Shown here: one piece after another, positions 15,807 to 22,907 of the stretch
Numbering within the stretch: the stretch's first letter is position 1
Layout of the letters: each line of letters opens with the position of its first letter
From: Ignavibacteria bacterium CG2_30_36_16
GTDB lineage: Bacteria; Bacteroidota; Ignavibacteria; Ignavibacteriales; Ignavibacteriaceae
DNA length: 38,185 bases
Assembly: GCA_001873185.1 (NCBI GenBank)
Contig: MNYQ01000204.1
Location: forward strand, 1 to 38,185
Direction of reading: 5' to 3'
Notes under the pieces: generated by a model
What the model saw: the letters and a program-made list of their open reading frames with translations, nothing else
What the model was told of the DNA's origin: nothing
The model's database searches: none
Position numbers and translations under genes: made by a program

Positions 15807-15886
15807 TTAGGTTATTCCCTAAGTTTTTGATTGCAAATATTAGGTTATAACCTTATTTTTACGCCAAATAAATAAGGATATATCCT
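15807..15886 (+). promoter_or_regulatory. three palindromic operator-like sites before mobile mystery protein A
   Basis: Three related palindromes stand in the 105-bp gap: TTAGGTTATTCCCTAA (15807-15822), AGGTTATAACCT (15842-15853, perfect) and AGGATATATCCT (15875-15886, perfect). All share AGG...CCT arms about 33-35 bases apart. The last lies directly against the ATG at 15888 and includes its AAGGA ribosome site, so a bound protein would block translation start and transcription. The HTH protein encoded next is the obvious candidate autorepressor. Confidence 0.65.
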
Positions 15887-15887
15887 A

Positions 15888-16352
15888 ATGAAAGATGTAA
15901 ATAAATTACTTATGATCGAGCAATTGGATAAAAAGCTTGCAAAATACGCTCAAATCGAAGCTGATTTAGTCCCACGGGGTGGTTGGATAAAAGCAATTCG
16001 GACATCTATGAATATCTCTCTGCTTCAGCTTGCAAAAATATTAAAAAAGTCTTCACCGACGGTTAAAGAATTGGAAGAGCGTGAAGCAGAAAAGAATATT
16101 ACACTTAAAAAGTTAGCTGAAGTTGGTGAGGCTTTGAACCTGAGATTAGTGTATGGTTTCGTTCCCAAAGATGGTACGCTTGAAAGGATTATTGAAAAGC
16201 GTGCCTACAGCATTGCGAAAGAAATAGTAATGAGAACTTCACACACTATGAAACTTGAAGACCAGGAAAACTCAGAAGAACGTTTAAGAAAAGCGATTAA
16301 AGACAGAGCAGAAAACATTAAAAACGAATTGCCGAAATATTTATGGGATTAG
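15888..16352 (+). CDS. mobile mystery protein A (HTH regulator/antitoxin-like)
   Basis: A 154-residue protein matching the mobile mystery protein A family: an N-terminal LLMIEQLDKKLAKY helix, PRGGWIKAIRTSMNIS, then a Cro/C1-type HTH (LLQLAKILKKSSPTVKELEEREAEKNITLKKLAEVGEAL, about residues 43-82), LVYGFVPKDGTLERII and a helical tail. The family is always found with protein B (Fic) on mobile or defence-rich DNA, and is thought to regulate it or neutralise it as an antitoxin. It overlaps the B gene by 10 bp. AAGGA (15874-15878) precedes the ATG. Repression through the palindromes upstream is inferred. Confidence 0.88.
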   Translation: MKDVNKLLMIEQLDKKLAKYAQIEADLVPRGGWIKAIRTSMNISLLQLAKILKKSSPTVKELEEREAEKNITLKKLAEVGEALNLRLVYGFVPKDGTLERIIEKRAYSIAKEIVMRTSHTMKLEDQENSEERLRKAIKDRAENIKNELPKYLWD

Positions 16353-16939
16353 ATCTCGATTATACAGATGGTCAAACTCCTCTTGATGAGGATGAAAAGG
16401 ACGGATTGTTAATCCCAACAATTACAACTCGTGGTGATTTGGATGAGTTTGAACAGCTTGGCGTTGAAAAAACAAATGAATGGCTGCTTACGAAAAAGTT
16501 TAGTACAGATAAAATTCTATCTGAAGAGTTTGTTAGAGATTTACATAAACGAATGTTTGCAGATATCTGGAGATGGGCTGGCGAATTCAGAAAAACAGAA
16601 AAGAATATCGGAGTTGATCCGGTTACTATTCCAATTCAACTGAGAAATCTGCTTGATGATTGCGAATACTGGATTGATAATAAAGTTTTTGATGAAGATG
16701 AAATCGCTGTGAGATTAAGTCATCGAATGGTATCTATTCATCCTTTTGCAAACGGTAACGGAAGGAATTCGCGTTTAATGGCTGATGTTTTAGCAAATAA
16801 AGGATTTGGCAAACCATTTTTTACCTGGGGAAGCGTTAATCTTACTAAACAAGGTGAAGCGAGAAACAAATATTTATATGCATTACGAGCTGCTGATCAG
16901 CACGATTATCAAGCTTTAATAGAATTTGCGAGATTATAA
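16343..16939 (+). CDS. mobile mystery protein B (Fic-domain protein)
   Basis: A 198-residue Fic-domain protein. Residues about 55-190 hold the Fic fold with the catalytic loop HPFANGNGRNSRL (HPFxxGNGRxxR, about 133-145), preceded by FVRDLHKRMFADIWRWAGEFR. The N-terminus GLDLDYTDGQTPLDEDEKDGL is the signature of mobile mystery protein B. Fic enzymes transfer AMP or related groups onto target proteins; all loop residues needed for that are present, so the protein is probably active. No inhibitory (S/T)xxxE(G/N) helix is obvious, so control most likely comes from partner A, with which it overlaps by 10 bp. Confidence 0.9.
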   Translation: MGLDLDYTDGQTPLDEDEKDGLLIPTITTRGDLDEFEQLGVEKTNEWLLTKKFSTDKILSEEFVRDLHKRMFADIWRWAGEFRKTEKNIGVDPVTIPIQLRNLLDDCEYWIDNKVFDEDEIAVRLSHRMVSIHPFANGNGRNSRLMADVLANKGFGKPFFTWGSVNLTKQGEARNKYLYALRAADQHDYQALIEFARL

Positions 16940-16942
16940 GAA

Positions 16943-17146
16943 ATGCTTGTCGAAAAAGTTAAAAACTATTTTCAGAAATATCCGGAATTGAAAATTCTTT
17001 TTCTATTCGATTCTAAAAAAGAGTATTTAGAAGAAATATCTAAGTTGATCCCCCGGTATTGTTTGATTGATTTTATTGAACAATCTAATTTATCAACTTT
17101 ATTTGAGGGATTCTTTTTTATTCGTTTTGGGCAGATGTGTTACTGA
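16943..17146 (+). pseudogene. possible N-terminal remnant of BREX PglZ
   Basis: A 67-residue frame, 3 bp behind the Fic gene. Residues 1-35 (MLVEKVKNYFQKYPELKI, then LFLFDSKKEYLEEISKL) look like the first alpha/beta unit of PglZ alkaline-phosphatase-like proteins (hydrophobic strand LFxFD followed by an acidic helix). From residue 34 on the frame runs into the direct repeat and stops, so more than 90% of a PglZ would be missing. The assignment rests on one short segment and on the PglX-like fragment upstream. Confidence 0.4.
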
Positions 17147-17246
17147 ACAAATTACCCAAACTCCTGGTAAATCAGACCAAATTGTTACTCTCAAATATCG
17201 CAGCCTCTTTGAATTCTTAAAAAGCAATCTCTTTCTAACCTGCTAA
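17045..17246 (+). repeat. long direct repeat, copy 2
   Basis: The partner of 15171-15380 in the same orientation, 1874 bases to the right. It begins inside the PglZ-like frame (TTGATCCCCCGG) and ends TAACCTGCTAA, 62 bases before the likely start of the laccase-domain gene, so it marks the right edge of the accessory island. Confidence 0.9.
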
Positions 17247-17308
17247 TTTTTACTCATTCATTTATGAACTTATTTTTTAATAAATTTACATCAAATTTAT
17301 TTTTGTAT

Positions 17309-18052
17309 ATGATATTTATAAGATCTTTAATTTTTAAACAGTTCGAGGAAATAACATTTGGTTTTAGTACCAAAATCGGCGGCAGATCCGGAGCGCCATA
17401 TTTCTTTAATTTATCTATGTCCGTAGGTGATGATAAAAACAAGGTTAAGCGAAACCGCAAATTATTTTTTAAGGCTGCTGGAATATCATCAACCAAAATT
17501 GTGTTTCAGAAGCAGGTGCACGGAAATAATATAACTTATGTTACAACTCCTGGTTTTTGCGGCGAATCTGATTCTATGATTACCGATAAAACTGATTTAG
17601 GGCTTGCTGTAAGCACCGGAGATTGTGTCGCTGTTTTTATTTATGATAGGAAGAATAAAGTAATTGCAGCTATACATTCTGGTTGGCGTGGAACCGAAAA
17701 AAAAATTGTTGAAAAGACACTTGAAAAGTTAAAGAATGAATTTAACTCTTCCCCCGAAAATTTGTTCGTTTATCTTGCACCGTCAATAAGTCAAAAAAAT
17801 TATGAAGTTGGGGAAGAAGTTGCCTCACTTTTTGAAGAAAAGTATCTAAGACAGAAGGACAAAAAATTTTTACTGAACGTTGCGCAGGCAAATTATGATA
17901 TGCTGATTAATTTCGAAATTCCTAAGGAAAATATTCAGCTTTCAAATTTGTGTTCATACGATGTTGATCATTTGCTTCATTCGTACCGGCGGGATGGGGC
18001 ATACTCCGGCAGAGCGCTTGGTGTAATTGCTATGAAAGAGAAATATGCATAG
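17309..18052 (+). CDS. pgeF: laccase-domain protein, YfiH/PgeF family
   Basis: A member of the multicopper-like YfiH family (peptidoglycan editing factor; purine nucleoside phosphorylase/adenosine deaminase activity is reported for relatives). Motifs: FGFSTKIGGRSG, KQVHGN, STGDCVAVF and HSGWRGTEKKI, which supply the zinc ligands His, Cys, His; then a Cys-less YEVGEEVASLF and LCSYDVDHLLHSYRRDG near the end. The frame is open from an ATG at 17264, but the 15 residues gained there are low-complexity. ATG 17309 gives 247 residues, the usual family length. Neither has a clear ribosome site. It is the first gene of the housekeeping block and overlaps the transporter gene by 8 bp. Confidence 0.88.
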   Translation: MIFIRSLIFKQFEEITFGFSTKIGGRSGAPYFFNLSMSVGDDKNKVKRNRKLFFKAAGISSTKIVFQKQVHGNNITYVTTPGFCGESDSMITDKTDLGLAVSTGDCVAVFIYDRKNKVIAAIHSGWRGTEKKIVEKTLEKLKNEFNSSPENLFVYLAPSISQKNYEVGEEVASLFEEKYLRQKDKKFLLNVAQANYDMLINFEIPKENIQLSNLCSYDVDHLLHSYRRDGAYSGRALGVIAMKEKYA

Positions 18053-18968
18053 TACAAAAGCAGTTGTCATTTCGGTTTATGTTTTGATTTGTATTATTTG
18101 GGGAACTACCTGGCTTGCAATTCGGGTAAGTTTAGAATCACTTACTCCTCTCTATTCCGCATCCTTTAGGTTTTTACTTGCAGGGCTTTTTATTTACTTA
18201 TTGATGATGATGAAAGGAATAAAAATTCAGAAGGACTCGCTCTCAATAAAGTTATACATTCTGCAGGGTATTTTTGCATTTGCAATTCCGTTTTCACTTG
18301 TTTACTGGGCAGAACAGTTCGTGCCCTCTGGCTTAGCTTCGGTTTTGTTCGGTGTGTTCCCATTTTTTGTCGCCTTATTTTCTTATCTTTTTATCCCCGA
18401 TGAACATATTGGCTTTTATAAAGTCACCGGTATATTGTTTGGTTTTATCGGTATATTAATAATTTTTGCAGATGATATCGGCGGTGACATTTCCTTGTAC
18501 CTACTCGGAATGTTTGGCGTGGTAGCTTCGGGTATAATGCAGGCAGCAATGGCAGTTGTAATTAAAAAACATGGGCATCATTTAAATTCTTTATCGATGA
18601 ATCTTATTCCAATGCTTATGGGGGCGGTTGTAATGCTTCTGTTTGGATTAATCTATGAAGACTTCTTGGCACTTCGTTTTGATTTTACTGCGGTGTGGAC
18701 AGTTGTTTATCTGGGATTTTTTGGAAGTGTAGTTACATTTACTTCATACTATTGGCTGATGAAAAGAATAAACATTGTAATCCTCGCGTTGATGGCGTTT
18801 ATAACTCCCATTGTGGCATTAATTGCGGGTTGGCTCTTTTACAATGAACAGCTATCTTTGTATGATTTTATAGGATGTTTATTTGTATTGGCGGGCATAT
18901 TTATTGCCAATATTAAAGGCATCAAAAGACTAAATAACGAAGAAATTATTAAAGAACCGGTACTTTAG
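18045..18968 (+). CDS. EamA/DMT-family transporter
   Basis: A 307-residue inner-membrane protein with ten hydrophobic helices, formed by two EamA repeats (about 8-140 and 150-290). Family hallmarks are IIWGTTWLAIRVSL near the N-terminus, SASFRFLLAGLF, ALFSYLFIPDEH, SYYWLMKR and the LYDFIGCLFVLAGIFIAN end. Members export metabolites or amino acids; the substrate here cannot be inferred. The start ATG lies inside the end of pgeF (8-bp overlap), so the two are coupled. Confidence 0.9.
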   Translation: MHSTKAVVISVYVLICIIWGTTWLAIRVSLESLTPLYSASFRFLLAGLFIYLLMMMKGIKIQKDSLSIKLYILQGIFAFAIPFSLVYWAEQFVPSGLASVLFGVFPFFVALFSYLFIPDEHIGFYKVTGILFGFIGILIIFADDIGGDISLYLLGMFGVVASGIMQAAMAVVIKKHGHHLNSLSMNLIPMLMGAVVMLLFGLIYEDFLALRFDFTAVWTVVYLGFFGSVVTFTSYYWLMKRINIVILALMAFITPIVALIAGWLFYNEQLSLYDFIGCLFVLAGIFIANIKGIKRLNNEEIIKEPVL

Positions 18969-18988
18969 CCCGGTTCGATTAGGATAAA

Positions 18989-19393
18989 ATGTTAAACATC
19001 ATTAGGATTAAAAAAGCAGTATTTTACGGTTATCATGGAGTATTAAGCCAGGAGCAAAGTGTCGGTGGAAGGTTTGAAGCCGACGTAGATATGTACACAG
19101 ATTTTACTGCGGCAGCAAAAGAAGATAACCTAACCCGCACGATAAATTACGAAAAAGTTTATCAATGTATTAACCGGCTTACACTCGAAAAAAAACATTA
19201 TTTAATTGAAACTCTCGCTGTGTTGATCGCAGATGAACTGCTCGACCGTTTCGGTAACATTCAAAAACTTTCGGTGCGGGTTATTAAAAATAATCCGCCG
19301 CTTGGCGGAGTAGTTGACTGCGTTGAAGTAGAGGTTATTAAAACGAGGGACGAGCGTGAGCGTGAAAAACAAGCTTTGAAATTAACTACTTAG
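18989..19393 (+). CDS. folB: dihydroneopterin aldolase FolB
   Basis: Catalyses the aldol cleavage of 7,8-dihydroneopterin to 6-hydroxymethyl-dihydropterin in folate synthesis. The 134 residues show IRIKKAVFYGYHGVLSQEQ at the start (GYHGV is the active-site segment), TINYEKVYQCI, HYLIETLAVLIADELLDRF and the final strand LSVRVIKNNPPLGGVVDCVEV with the catalytic Lys. Its TAG stop (19391) is in the same frame as the downstream FolK, see that entry. The C-terminal DEREREKQALKLTT tail is longer than usual and could act as a linker. Confidence 0.93.
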   Translation: MLNIIRIKKAVFYGYHGVLSQEQSVGGRFEADVDMYTDFTAAAKEDNLTRTINYEKVYQCINRLTLEKKHYLIETLAVLIADELLDRFGNIQKLSVRVIKNNPPLGGVVDCVEVEVIKTRDEREREKQALKLTT

Positions 19394-19405
19394 TTAGGTG
19401 AATTT

Positions 19406-19906
19406 ATAACACATTCTGTATATATTGCGCTCGGCTCTAATAAAGGCGACAGATTGAATTTTATTAGAACTGCACTGTATGAAATTAATAATTGTAAAAG
19501 CTGTAGAGTTGAACAAACGGCTTGTGTATATGAAACAAAACCCTATGGAAACATACCGCAGCAAAATTTTTATAACTCGGTTGTACTCGTCACAACAAAA
19601 TTAAGCGCGAAAGATCTTCTAACTTGTTTGAAAGAATTGGAAGTGAAGATCGGACGGACGGTATCGCAGCTGTGGGGTCCTCGTGAAATTGACATTGACA
19701 TTTTGTTTTATGATAATTTCATATATTCGGATGAGCAATTAACCGTGCCGCATAAGGAAGTTCATCTAAGAGATTTTGTTCTTCAGCCGATTGCAGATAT
19801 TAATGCGGAATTTATTCACCCGGTTTTGAATAAAACAATCTCGGCGCTTTTGAAAGAATCCGGCAGTGATAATATTCTTAATAAAGTTGCCGGTAAAATT
19901 TTGTAA
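19406..19906 (+). CDS. folK: HPPK FolK, with a non-canonical start
   Basis: 6-hydroxymethyl-dihydropterin pyrophosphokinase, the step after FolB. The core shows VYETKPYG, QQNFYNSVV, IGRTVSQLWGPREIDIDILFY (ATP and metal site, DIDIL) and VPHKEVHLRDFVLQPIADI. The first canonical start codon in frame is TTG at 19454, but the essential first strand and P-site loop SVYIALGSNKGDR is encoded upstream of it (19415-19453). Between the folB TAG (19391) and that strand the frame holds no ATG, GTG or TTG. The best-placed initiation site is ATA at 19406, 4 bases after AGGTGA. Alternatively the TAG is read through to give a FolB-FolK fusion, which would span 18989-19906. Length from 19406 is 166 residues, normal for FolK. 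Confidence 0.85.
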   Translation: MTHSVYIALGSNKGDRLNFIRTALYEINNCKSCRVEQTACVYETKPYGNIPQQNFYNSVVLVTTKLSAKDLLTCLKELEVKIGRTVSQLWGPREIDIDILFYDNFIYSDEQLTVPHKEVHLRDFVLQPIADINAEFIHPVLNKTISALLKESGSDNILNKVAGKIL

Positions 19907-19922
19907 TTTTTGGGAGTTTACT

Positions 19923-20582
19923 TTGGAGCAAAATTCAGAAATAAAATATATAGCTATTGAAGGAGTAATTGGAGCGGGTAAAACTACTCTTGCAAAAAAA
20001 ATTAAAGAAAGATTAAATGCCGAACTTGTTATGGAGCAGTTTGAAACTAATCCTTTTTTAGAAAAATTTTATAACGACAGAAAAAGGTTCGCTTTTCAGA
20101 CTCAGATGTTCTTTCTTATAAACCGTTACAAACAGCAGGAAGTTCTTGCGCAGGAAAATCTATTCCGTGATTACATTGTTTGCGATTATATTTTTGAAAA
20201 AGACCGCATATTTGCATACTTAAACTTAAGCGGCGAAGAGCTAAAACTTTACGAAAGTATTTTCCCGCTGTTGAGCCGCTCCCTTCGCAAACCCGACCTT
20301 GTGGTTTATCTGCAAAGCAACGTTGACAGGCTGATGTTTAATATAAAAAAAAGAAGCCGTAAAATAGAACGAAACTTAACTAGAAATTATATCGAAGAAC
20401 TAAGCGAAGCTTATAACCATTTTTTCTTCAGGTATTCAACCACACCTCTGTTAATCGTTAACAGCAGTGAAATTGATTTCGTTAAAAGCGAAGCGGACTT
20501 TGACGAAATGTTTAGACAGATATTCAGAGAAGACAGAGGTATAATAGAATACTTCAAACCGGAATCGAGGAAATTAGAATGA
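19923..20582 (+). CDS. deoxynucleoside kinase
   Basis: A 219-residue salvage kinase that phosphorylates deoxynucleosides using ATP. It has IAIEGVIGAGKTT (P-loop, about 10-22), the QFETNPFLEKFY segment, RFAFQTQMFFLINRY, the DYIFEKDRIFA motif, DLVVYLQSNVDRLMFNI and the Arg-rich lid KKRSRKIERN. The open frame extends upstream into folK, but TTG at 19923 with GGGAG (19912-19916) 6 bases before it fits the family N-terminus; the upstream residues are not conserved-looking. It follows folK by 16 bp, a pairing I recall as common in Bacteroidota and Chlorobi. Substrate (dA/dG or dC) is not determined. Confidence 0.9.
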   Translation: MEQNSEIKYIAIEGVIGAGKTTLAKKIKERLNAELVMEQFETNPFLEKFYNDRKRFAFQTQMFFLINRYKQQEVLAQENLFRDYIVCDYIFEKDRIFAYLNLSGEELKLYESIFPLLSRSLRKPDLVVYLQSNVDRLMFNIKKRSRKIERNLTRNYIEELSEAYNHFFFRYSTTPLLIVNSSEIDFVKSEADFDEMFRQIFREDRGIIEYFKPESRKLE

Positions 20583-20779
20583 AGTTTATTTATTTGATTT
20601 TGTATTTCCTTCTGTTTTATTTTATACTTAAAATAGTAAGAAGGTTATTTACTAGCAGACCCAGGCGTCAGAATGAAAATATATATAACAATAGCCCGGC
20701 GCATAAAAGCAAATTTGAAAATGTTGAAGAAGCTCATATCATCGAAATAAAAGACAATAAGAGGGAAGAACAAAAATAA
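20579..20779 (+). CDS. small single-pass membrane protein
   Basis: A 66-residue protein with one N-terminal hydrophobic helix (about 3-20, IYLILYFLLFYFILKIV) followed by RRLF, a basic stretch and an acidic, polar tail. The layout resembles the DUF4834 family of Bacteroidota, but that is from memory of the pattern only. The ATG overlaps the kinase stop (ATGA, 20579-20582) and the next gene starts 3 bases after its stop, so it belongs to the operon and is very likely real. Function unknown. Confidence 0.72.
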   Translation: MKFIYLILYFLLFYFILKIVRRLFTSRPRRQNENIYNNSPAHKSKFENVEEAHIIEIKDNKREEQK

Positions 20780-20782
20780 AAG

Positions 20783-21895
20783 ATGAGCAAAGAAAACTTT
20801 TTTTCAAATTTTGTTAATTCGCTATCCCGACGGTTATTTGAAGTAAAGGAAGACCATAGTTTAGATTTAGGAAATCCCAGAAAGTTTTTAATCGTACGTC
20901 AGCATAATCAGCTCGGTGATTTGCTTGCCGGCGTTTCACTCTTTAGGGCAATTAAAGAAACTTATCCGGAGAGTCATATTACTTTAATTGTAAGCCCGTT
21001 TAATTTTCCCGGACTTGTAAAAAACAAATTTATCGATAGGCTTTTTGTCTTCGACAAAAGGAGATTATACAACCCATTCTATCTTTATAAGTTTATTAAA
21101 CTGTTAAGAGAAGAATATGACGCGGCTATTGTTCCCGTGGTTGTCTCAATTTCTTTTACAAGCAATTTTATTGCCGGGTTATCAAACACAAAAATCAAAA
21201 TTGGCGCAAAAAAACTTGACGGAAAAATAAATAAGAGCGCTTATTTTTTTCACCGCCGGGTTGTGCTTGATTGGCGAATGCATCCGGATTCGAATGTAAG
21301 TGAAAGAAGCCTTGATATCGTCCGCCCTTTCGGAATTAATACAAACAATTACCGTTCAGAAATTTCTTTTGATGAAGCTGATATAGGGTCGGCAAAAAAA
21401 TATCTAAAGGAAATTAAATACCGACCCGGACATCCTTTAATAGGGCTGCACGTTGGCGCCGGCAAACTGCCTAATCGCTGGTCACTAATTAAATTTGTAA
21501 CGCTGATGAAACGTTTACGGGATGATTATAGAGCCGAATATTATTTAACTGGAAGCAACAGCGATAAAGAAGAAATCGATTATATTTTAAAAAATTATGA
21601 TGCCAGAGTGCATACATTTATAAACAGAACAATACCTGAAGTTGCAGCATTGATTTCTTTGTCCGATTTATTTATTGATAATGATACCGGAATAATGCAC
21701 GTGGCAGGGACAACAAGTACTCCGCAGGTTTCAATATTTGGTCCCACAAATCCATTTTGCTGGGCGCCAATTGGCAGCAACAAAATATTCGTCCGCCGTT
21801 CCGAATTAATTGACGATGTTACCGTGCAGGATGTCTTCGAAATTTGCGAAATGCTTCTTGATAAAAATAAAAAAGCAGCAAACCCGAATGGCTGA
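20783..21895 (+). CDS. glycosyltransferase family 9 (heptosyltransferase-like)
   Basis: A 370-residue cytoplasmic glycosyltransferase of the ADP-heptose:LPS heptosyltransferase type (GT9, GT-B fold). The N-domain has FLIVRQHNQLGDLLAGVSLFRAIKETYP (about 34-61). The C-domain has PLIGLHVGAGKLPNRW, YYLTGSNSDKEEIDYIL and DLFIDNDTGIMHVAGTTSTPQ followed by SIFGPTNP, the nucleotide-sugar site. It probably adds a sugar to the LPS core. It starts 3 bp after the small membrane gene and overlaps ppx by 8 bp. Confidence 0.92.
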   Translation: MSKENFFSNFVNSLSRRLFEVKEDHSLDLGNPRKFLIVRQHNQLGDLLAGVSLFRAIKETYPESHITLIVSPFNFPGLVKNKFIDRLFVFDKRRLYNPFYLYKFIKLLREEYDAAIVPVVVSISFTSNFIAGLSNTKIKIGAKKLDGKINKSAYFFHRRVVLDWRMHPDSNVSERSLDIVRPFGINTNNYRSEISFDEADIGSAKKYLKEIKYRPGHPLIGLHVGAGKLPNRWSLIKFVTLMKRLRDDYRAEYYLTGSNSDKEEIDYILKNYDARVHTFINRTIPEVAALISLSDLFIDNDTGIMHVAGTTSTPQVSIFGPTNPFCWAPIGSNKIFVRRSELIDDVTVQDVFEICEMLLDKNKKAANPNG

Positions 21896-22832
21896 TTTTA
21901 TCGCCGCCGTTGATATGGGGACAAATTCTTTTCACTTAATTGTTGCCAAAATTAAAAACGATTTCAGCAGTTTTAAGATTGTTGATAAAGAAAAAAAACA
22001 AATACGGCTTGCGTCACACATGGGGGAGGATTTGTCTTTTATTTCTAATGAAGAGCTTGAAAGTTCTATCGAAATACTGAACGGCTTCAAAAAAATATCA
22101 TCGCTTTATAATGCCGGGTTAAATGCAAGAGCTACCAGCGCTGTGCGCGAAGCGGATAATCGGGCTGAGTATGTTAGACAGATTTATAAAAGTACGGGAA
22201 TTTATGTTCAAACGATAGAGGGACATGAAGAGGCTGCTTTGATCTTCAAAGGTGTGCGGCATGGTCTTAAGCTAAATGACGAGAAGCTTCTAAATGTTGA
22301 TATCGGCGGAGGAAGTACGGAATATACGCTCGGCAATAAAAGCGTATTTGAATTTGCTGAAAGTATTAAGATTGGAGCAGTGCGTTTATCAAAAAGATTT
22401 TTTAATGAATTTTATATTATTGATGACAATGTGAAAGCATGTTTGAAATATATTGAAGAGCAAATTAAATCTTCATCTATAAAAACAGACTGCTCTTTCG
22501 ACATTGCCTCGGGAAGTTCGGGCACTATACAAGCTGCAGCAAGGCTGATCATTGCACAAAATAACAAACCGCAGCCAAAAGATTTAAACAATTTTATTTT
22601 TTCTTATGACGAATTAAAAAACATTGCCCAACTCATCCTTTCAAAAAAATCTGTCGAAGATCGCCTTTTATTAGAAGGGCTCGAAAAAAGGAGAGCAGAT
22701 ATAATGCCGGCAGGAATTTTAATTCTTCTTAAAACTTTTGAGTTGCTTCACATCAAAAATATGAAAGTTTCTTCCTATGCCCTTCGGGAAGGGATAATAC
22801 TTGATGAGCTTGATAAGTTGAAAGCAGTTTAA
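21888..22832 (+). CDS. Ppx/GppA-family exopolyphosphatase
   Basis: A 314-residue ASKHA-fold phosphatase that degrades polyphosphate and/or pppGpp. The motifs are AAVDMGTNSFHLIVA (phosphate 1), RATSAVREADN, IEGHEEAALIFKGV, NVDIGGGSTEY (phosphate 2) and SGSSGTIQAAARL. The open frame begins earlier, but ATG 21888 starts exactly at the family N-terminus (MADFIAAVDMG) and overlaps the end of the glycosyltransferase by 8 bp. At 314 residues it is the short, single-core form without the C-terminal HD-like domain of E. coli Ppx. Confidence 0.92.
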   Translation: MADFIAAVDMGTNSFHLIVAKIKNDFSSFKIVDKEKKQIRLASHMGEDLSFISNEELESSIEILNGFKKISSLYNAGLNARATSAVREADNRAEYVRQIYKSTGIYVQTIEGHEEAALIFKGVRHGLKLNDEKLLNVDIGGGSTEYTLGNKSVFEFAESIKIGAVRLSKRFFNEFYIIDDNVKACLKYIEEQIKSSSIKTDCSFDIASGSSGTIQAAARLIIAQNNKPQPKDLNNFIFSYDELKNIAQLILSKKSVEDRLLLEGLEKRRADIMPAGILILLKTFELLHIKNMKVSSYALREGIILDELDKLKAV

Positions 22833-22907
22833 CCTCACGATAAGCAGCAAATACCTTTTAATAGTCTAACCCTCTCTTTATATTTGCGCACCCAATTTTA
22901 AGAGTAT

